Of a DNA stretch of 50,598 bases, positions 44,818-50,598 are shown in pieces. The stretch's first letter is position 1; every line of letters begins with the position of its first letter. The DNA is from Scenedesmus sp. ARA3 (Eukaryota; Chlorophyta; Chlorophyceae; Sphaeropleales; Scenedesmaceae): the NCBI GenBank assembly GCA_004335835.1, contig RWJK01000235.1:475-51072 (forward strand), in the 5' to 3' direction. The position numbers and the translations under genes were made by a program. The notes beneath the pieces are model-generated. The model ran no database searches and was not told where the DNA came from. It saw only the letters and a list, made by a program, of their open reading frames with translations.

Positions 44818-45707
44818 TTACACCATCTCTACCACCTTGCACGGGCCAGCCAGGCCAGCAGCAGATTTTGCAGCAGTCGCCGGCCTCTCAACAACAGCAC
44901 CGCACTGCGCCTTGCGCGCTGCATTGCCCATCTTGCTGGACAGAACTGCAGTAGCAGCGAACAGCATCACCATCATGCCAGACACAACAACAACAGGCAG
45001 CTGATAAAACCCGGCAGTGTCAAAGTATCCACCCTGTGTGGCAACCACAACACAGCTTGCGGCGAACAGGACAGCAGACACGCTGTCCCAAACAACATCG
45101 TGGCGGAAGGCATTGCAGGAGCTGTGGTTGCCGCAGCAGCCGGCTGCCGCCCGCCTGGATGGAGCAAGCGTGAAGACAAGCCAAGCGATGCTCAGCGCGG
45201 CGGCTGCAGCACAAGACATCAATGCAGCGGCAGCGGCAGCAGCAGCAGCAGCAGGAGGAGGGCAGCAGCAGACGTATGATCAGGGAAGTGCAAGGCACTT
45301 GCGGCATGCTGATGTTCAAAGCGTGCTGGTAGCGTGCCCGGCATTGTCCTGCCGGTGTGTACTGTTTGGGCACTTCAGATGGTCAACTAATGACCTCTCG
45401 CCGTGAGTGGAGACACATGCACGCCACAAAGCAGGGTATGCACCTGTTGAACTGAATATGGTACAGCTGCAGGCACCATTGCCAGATGCCAAACCGCAGC
45501 CACTGCGCAAAAACAGGCGCTGCAGTAGAATAGTGGTGCCTATGCGCAACATGTTTGAAACACCGCTCACCTGCCAAAGTGATGGCCAGCACACCCGCGG
45601 CGACGCCCTGCAGAACATATGCATGCAGCAGCAGCCGCAGTCAGCAGGGAAGGTTGGACGCTGGCCTCAGCAAGAGCAGCAATGCTTGCTGCTGCTGCTG
45701 CTGCTGG

Positions 45708-45739
<32 letters not shown>

Positions 45740-46487
45740 CTTTTGTGTACGTCAGGCCTGCAACAACTTTAGCCAGTTGCTGGCTCTGCGCATTCTTAAT
45801 GCTGCGCCAGCAGCCGCCCCTAACACTCAGCTAATATGTGTATACACGTAATACGCATATATAGTATGCGTTGGTAAGTACCACGCATGTCAAGGGTATG
45901 CAATAGGTATGTGGTATGCAACGGAAGCACCAGGCAGGCACTGCAGTATGATTGCTGGCCCCCTGCTCTGCAGTGCTGGTGCTGATGCTGCACTAGATGT
46001 TCATGCTGCTCTGGCTATTCATGCTCTTGGTGAACCTACCAGTCCTGCTGACACGGCGTCTCTGATGATGTGATAATCTGAGAATGCCGCTGGCACCGTG
46101 CCGAGTTCTTCCTAAATAACCTTACAGCCAACAATCAGCGTGGCAGTGAGCCCGCAGAGAGCAAACAATACAGCAATCTGCCATGACAGCAGCGGCAGCA
46201 GCAGCAGCAGCAGCAAGTTTTGAGTGGACCAGTCAGCATGCTTTTGTCGACGGAATCCATGTGCGCTGTTTTTACTTCGTGGCTTGTTTTTGGTAGAGGG
46301 GAACTCTGAAGTGCCCAAGGCACGTCGAAAATGGTTGGCAGCAGCAAACACTCCCACCGACAGCAAATTTTGCTGTCTGGGTATGGCATACCCACTGGGC
46401 GAGAGAGCAAGACAGCCTGAGACTGACCTGAAGAGAGCGCAGTCCCACCAGCCAGCCCTTCACAGCAGAACCTTCTGAGATCGACAT
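44818..46487 (-). CDS. Array copy G, four-membrane-segment protein, exon 2 compromised
   Basis: Exons 1, 3 and 4 are clear: 46487-46428, 45607-45571 and 45203-44818. Exon 2 starts at 46177. The donor matching copy F would be at 46040, but the frame meets TAG at 46114-46112. A donor at 46121 (AAG followed by GTTATT) avoids the stop and keeps phase, giving a 19-codon exon and 180 residues with almost no first loop. The strong-looking GTAAGG four bases earlier would break the frame. Exon 4 is intact (CCGNHSSC, FRHDVVWDSVSAVLFAASC, ends VVEMV). So G is either a short-loop member or a recent pseudogene. Confidence 0.7.
45687..45738. repeat. (CTG)n tract in intron 2 of copy G, plus-strand CTG
   Basis: About 50 bases of CTG on the plus strand with one GTG interruption, at the same place and orientation as in copy F. 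Confidence 0.85.
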
Positions 46488-48161
46488 AATTTAAATAGTA
46501 CGGACGCTCGATCCACAGTAGGTAAGCAACTGCTACACGGCGAGAGCGCAGGTTGGCAAACGCGTACGCGGCAACCGGCAATGGCGTATTACGTAATAAG
46601 CGAAAAGCACTTCGTACAGCGTTTCGTACAGCGGTCTTAGCTGAGCGTGATGATACACTGATCTGGTCAATTTTATATGCACGAGGCATGTTGTGCTAAG
46701 GCTGTCATGCGGGAAGCTCCATGGAGTTTCCCTCCGAGCTTCGGGCTTCGAGCTTCGGGCCTCGGCGAAGGAAGGTCATGACCATCTTTCGATCATATTG
46801 CTTTGAAGGAAGGTCACATGCAGGCAGCTGGTGGGACTGGTACAGGTGCAGTCCATCGCTTTGCAGCTTCGGGCTTCCTGATGACTTGCGATCATTAATG
46901 AGCCCAATATTGGGCTTGCAATGTTACAGAGTTGCAAGTTCAACACGGTTCCTGCATCAATACTGTTTGCATGCTGCAATAACAGCTCTACATTTCGCAA
47001 CATATGTTCGACTGATATGTTGCAAACAGAAGAGGAAGTTACACAGTTTTGGCAGAATTTAACAAAGCGCTGCACCCCCAATCATGACACCCGCAGCACC
47101 CGGTGCGGTGACCGTATCTAACACCGTATGAATGCATGCTGCAGCAACACAGCTACTACCAAAGACGGCGATGCTGATGCTGATGCATATGCATATGCTC
47201 ACTTTGGTTGACGTATCTGTGATGTACAACTTGTTCAACCTTCAACAGAGCTGCTTTCAAATGAACCTGGGCTTGAAGCGCAACTGTAGGCTCTGCACTG
47301 CCCAGGAGGTTAACACAACTGGTACAGCAACTGCAGCATGTGGTCAAAGCCGCGGCCACTGGGCCACTTTTTCTTCAGGATGGGTGCTAGCCCCCTGGGC
47401 TCTGCAATTGCAATTGCACCAATTGGTGCACTTCATTTGGTACTTTTCATACATTGCTAAGTATGGGTCAGCTGCCTCTGCTGTCTGTTGGGTCACCCTG
47501 TCCAATGTTTGCGTATGCACACCAGTGTGGCCATGGAGTTGTGGAAACATGCCATAAGCCACTGGTGCTCAGCTGCGCACCTGCGATTTAGACAACCTTT
47601 ACTGGCCCCACAGATGAGGCATCTGCTTTAGACACCATCTGTACAAGCGACAGCAGGGCCGACCCTTCACAATAATCTTCAGTGAACCTGCGGTGCCTGA
47701 AAGATAATGCAATGACAGGCCTGCACAAACTGCACAAGTACATCCTTGCAACCACATCCACAGCTGCAACAACAGCAGCAGAATCGCATGTACAGCCTGC
47801 ATGTCACGAGTTGGCTGCGCAACCACATCATCATTGCTGGTAGCCATCACAGCTGCTCAAGGCTCAAATGTGCTGCAGCCAGCAGTGTCAGGCACTATCA
47901 CGGCCATCGGTTGCTGCCAGCTGATCTTTGCCATTCTCTGCTTGATGCTGGTGGACATTGCAAGCGTCATGCAATACGCTGCACCACGATCAACAGCATG
48001 ACACAGACATTCGAAAACCCAGCCCCACGATACCGAAAATATCAAACTGATTTGCGCATTGGTGCAAATTGCAGCAGTGTCCCACGCGGTGCCAACCAAG
48101 TGTGTCTGTGACGCAATGTCAGTGAGCAACTGCATACAACCTGCCAGCTACAATATCCAGC
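46488..48161. other. Intergenic G/H
   Basis: No gene recognised. Contains the copy G promoter, with AAGGTCATGACC at 46772-46783 and a second AAGGTCA at about 46809, plus flank fragments shared with other spacers (CACCCTGTCCAATGTTTGCG at about 47495). Confidence 0.5.
46772..46783. promoter_or_regulatory. AAGGTCATGACC upstream of copy G
   Basis: One arm of the copy E/F palindrome, with the last two bases changed (AT for TT), 285 bp upstream of the start. Confidence 0.4.
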
Positions 48162-49838
48162 CTACACAATCTCTATTACCTTGGCCGGGGCAGTTAGGCC
48201 AGCAGCAGGCCCAGCAGCAACCCCACACCTGCCAACAGCAGCACAATGCTGCTGCTGCTGCGCCTCCCTTGCCATGCGGCCCATCTGTACAGACAGCGCT
48301 GCAGTGCTGATGAAGGACACCTCAATGACTGCCAAAACAATGGTGGTGGCAATTGCAAAGCCCCATACCGCTGCCAGAACCAACGCGACGCCGAAGAGCA
48401 CTGCAAACACACCGTCCCAAATCACATCGTGGCAGAAAGTTGTGCAGGAGCTGCGGTTGCCGCAGCAGCTGGCGGCTGCCCGCCTGCCTGGAGCGAGAGT
48501 GAACACCAGCCAGGTGATGCACAGCGCGGCAGCTGCGGCAGGAAACCGCGGTGGTGGCAGCAGCAGCAGAGGTAGCAGCAGCAGCAGCAGCAAGACGAGG
48601 AGAGGCTTAAAAATGCACGCGTGGAGATGTAGAGTTGCTGGCGTCCAAGAGCAAGACCGCAATGTGAGCTGTTCTACGGTGCGATCTTGAGTTCACCATG
48701 GATTGACCAACTCGTCTCGCATATGCCTTTCACTCAGCTCACGTGACAGCCAGTGCAGCTCTAGGTGGGGCTGCTGAGCCGCACCAACCAGCTAAATGAG
48801 AATAGGGCAGTCTCTGCAACACAGATGTGCCACATGTGCAGGTCCAGCTTCACTTGGAGGTGCGCAGCTTTGCATGTGCTAGTTCTTCATTTATACACCC
48901 AACACTCACCCAACAAGCTGACCGCCACAATCACAGAGACTGGGCCCTGCACGTCACATGGCAGCAGCAGCAGCAGTCAACCGCAGGCAGCGGCAAAGGC
49001 ATCTTGCTCAGCTGGCACTACATGCCTGTTTCTGCTGCTTGCATTGTGGGGCAGGTGCGATTACTGCTGAAAGTTGCTGCTCATTCTGGCACAGAGTGGC
49101 AGTAATGAACCACGGAGACTGCTGCCAATGCAAAGATGCATGCACATACCGCCGCCAAGCACGTACGCAAATGCAATCGTTAGACGGACGATGACATCTG
49201 TGTGTTGTGCAGGCCACTGCTTCCACCGTGCCAGCTCAGTTCATGTCCGTAGTAACCTTACCAGGATCAGTATGCCAAAAGGGTCTGAAAGAACTACAGC
49301 TATCAGGAACGCTGAACAGCCAAGCAAGGCAGCAATCTGCAATGCAAGACAGCAGCAACAGCAGCAGCAGCAGCAGGTGTGTCAGTAGATAAGCCGAACT
49401 ATGCTGTTGCCCGCTCAAGACCCTGTGCACCGCTGCGACATCCAACGGCTCAACACACAGAGTCAGTCTCAAGGCCTGGGCGTGTGCAGCAATAGGGCTG
49501 AGATGCGCGTGATCTCTGGCAAACCTCTGTCACAGTGCTTCAGCCGGACAATGTTCCAGCCTTCATGCAATATGTATACGCAGGTGTCTAACATGAAACA
49601 TTGAATGTTAGTGGTGGCATGTGCTGGATATCAGCAGGGCGATGCCCCACATGGTGTCGATCTGCCTACCCAATATTGAAGGATGGCTGATCTGTGAAGC
49701 GCTTAAGCGGTGCCGTCAAATGTGGGCAGCACAGTGGGCAGCAAACAGTCCCAGCGGCAGCGAACACTTGAGACCAACCTGAAGAGAGCGCAGGCCCACA
49801 AGCCAGCCCTTCACAGCAGACCAGTTTGAAGCTGACAT
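48162..49838 (-). CDS. Array copy H, four-membrane-segment protein, 180 aa
   Basis: Exons: 49838-49779, 49336-49262, 48946-48910 and 48532-48162; 543 nt, in phase. First copy at the 5' side of the array. Exon 1 keeps WSAVKGWLVGLRSLQ. Exon 2 has 25 codons with a short hydrophobic loop (SDPFGILIL). Exon 4 has SCCGNRSSC but FCHD in place of FRHD, and ends KVIEIV. A Gln run (EAQQQQH) precedes the C-terminal Ala/Gly-rich tail. Two AAGGTCA motifs lie at 50074-50080 and 50088-50094, 236-256 bp upstream. CTG runs are present in all three introns. Confidence 0.87.
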
Positions 49839-50598
49839 GATACGTTAAAGGAGGACGCCCGATCAGCAGTAGGTTGGCAACAACCGAATAACCGACGCAG
49901 GAGAGAGCGTGGGCTGGCCACGGCAGCCGAGCGCAACGTTAACGATGTGTTTGATGAGAGTGCTTTGTTTCTTTATTAGCATGTTACACGCCTGATGTGG
50001 CTCCATCAGGCTTCAAATGTTGGAGATTGCATCGTTATCGACCAGGAAGCTCACGAGGAAGGTGAGCCGGCAGAAGGTCACTCGCTGAAGGTCACGGCAG
50101 GGGCCTCACTGCAAGCCAGCGCTCTGCAGAAAGAAATTTGCAGAAGCAGTGCTGCCACAACAGATGGCCAGCACAATGCAGCATGCTGCAGCAGTGCAGA
50201 GGCGACATGTCGCTGTACACATAGGGTTTCCCCTCGATGCAACTCGGCCAGCGGTTGCATGCAACAGTATTGCAACAGCATTGCAACCGAGTTGCAACCC
50301 AAAACGGAATCTTAAGGAATCTAGGGGTCTGCAGCCTCTGCGAGCCCGAAAAAAGCCCGGATTCGGGTTCTGCATGTTTGAAACCCTTTGTTCGCCAAGT
50401 TTCGCGGCCAGGCGCCCACTAGATTGCGAGATACTCACGATCGAGTCTTTGCATAATTGCAACCGGCTTGCAACAGGCTTGCAACCGGCGTGCAACTTGC
50501 GATGCAACCGTGGCCACTTTTGGCCAAAGGGAATTCACTATGGTCAAAGCAAATCCACAAGTCATCCACAAGTCGTCCGCAGCAGACCATCCACAAGC
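49839..50598. other. Promoter of copy H and right end of the window
   Basis: No further exon 1 is seen to the right. Near 50266-50300 and 50454-50510 there are clustered TTGCAAC-containing units (GCTTGCAACCGG and variants), a degenerate short repeat of 10-12 bases. Confidence 0.5.

Larger units (their letters stand above)
24925..49838 (-). other. Tandem array of eight paralogous four-membrane-segment protein genes
   Basis: Copies A-H all point left and share four exons with the same intron phases (0, 0, 1): exon 1 (15-20 codons, KGWLVGLRSLQ-like), exon 2 (first membrane segment and a variable loop), exon 3 (11-12 codons) and exon 4 (119-133 codons). Predicted topology by positive-inside rule: N-terminus in, four membrane segments, C-terminus in. 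The cytosolic loop between segments 2 and 3 is conserved (RRAAASCCGN..SC..FRHD) and the C-terminus is P-[PLAC]-K-[VA]-[VI]-[EK]-x-V. Overall layout resembles MARVEL-domain proteins, which is inference from topology only; no named family is confirmed. Confidence 0.85.

Overview
The window is nuclear DNA of a eukaryote, most likely a chlorophyte green alga. The evidence is genes split by many short spliceosomal introns (GTGAG/GTAAG donors, TGCAG acceptors), a PIP-like aquaporin, a plant-type N-carbamoylputrescine amidase, an SKA1 kinetochore protein, a secreted WSC-domain protein, moderate GC and very many (CAG/CTG)n tracts. Assignment to a Sphaeropleales-like lineage would be a guess. Coordinates below span whole genes; exon limits were joined by hand from splice signals, phase and homology.

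Layout. Left third: aquaporin (222-2214, minus) and N-carbamoylputrescine amidase (2757-6513, plus) diverge from a shared 0.54 kb promoter region. A tandem CCCH zinc-finger RNA-binding protein follows (7237-9828, plus), then 6.6 kb with no recognisable gene and a T/G-rich plus strand. Next come an SKA1 homologue (16440-19662, plus) and, convergent to it, a secreted WSC/CCP-like multidomain protein (20618-22935, minus).

Right half (24925-49838): eight tandem minus-strand copies of one small four-exon gene, about 3.2 kb apart. Each encodes a protein of about 175-215 residues with four predicted membrane segments and a MARVEL-like layout. Exons 1, 3 and 4 are well conserved. Exon 2, which encodes the first outward loop, varies widely in length and sequence. 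All copies end in [E/K]-x-V-COOH, and seven of eight have an AAGGTCA motif 200-305 bp upstream of the start. Copy A has a one-base deletion, copy G a stop in the homologous exon 2, and copy C a relic second exon-2-like segment. I could not assign this family to a named function; it is the best candidate here for an undescribed system.

A second theme is intron structure. In the aquaporin, amidase and SKA1 genes the introns hold decayed tandem copies of the neighbouring exon edge with its splice site, at five borders in all. Many introns, in the array especially, carry sense-strand (CTG)n runs near their 3' ends. The genes do not form one pathway; apart from the array they look like unrelated housekeeping or stress genes.
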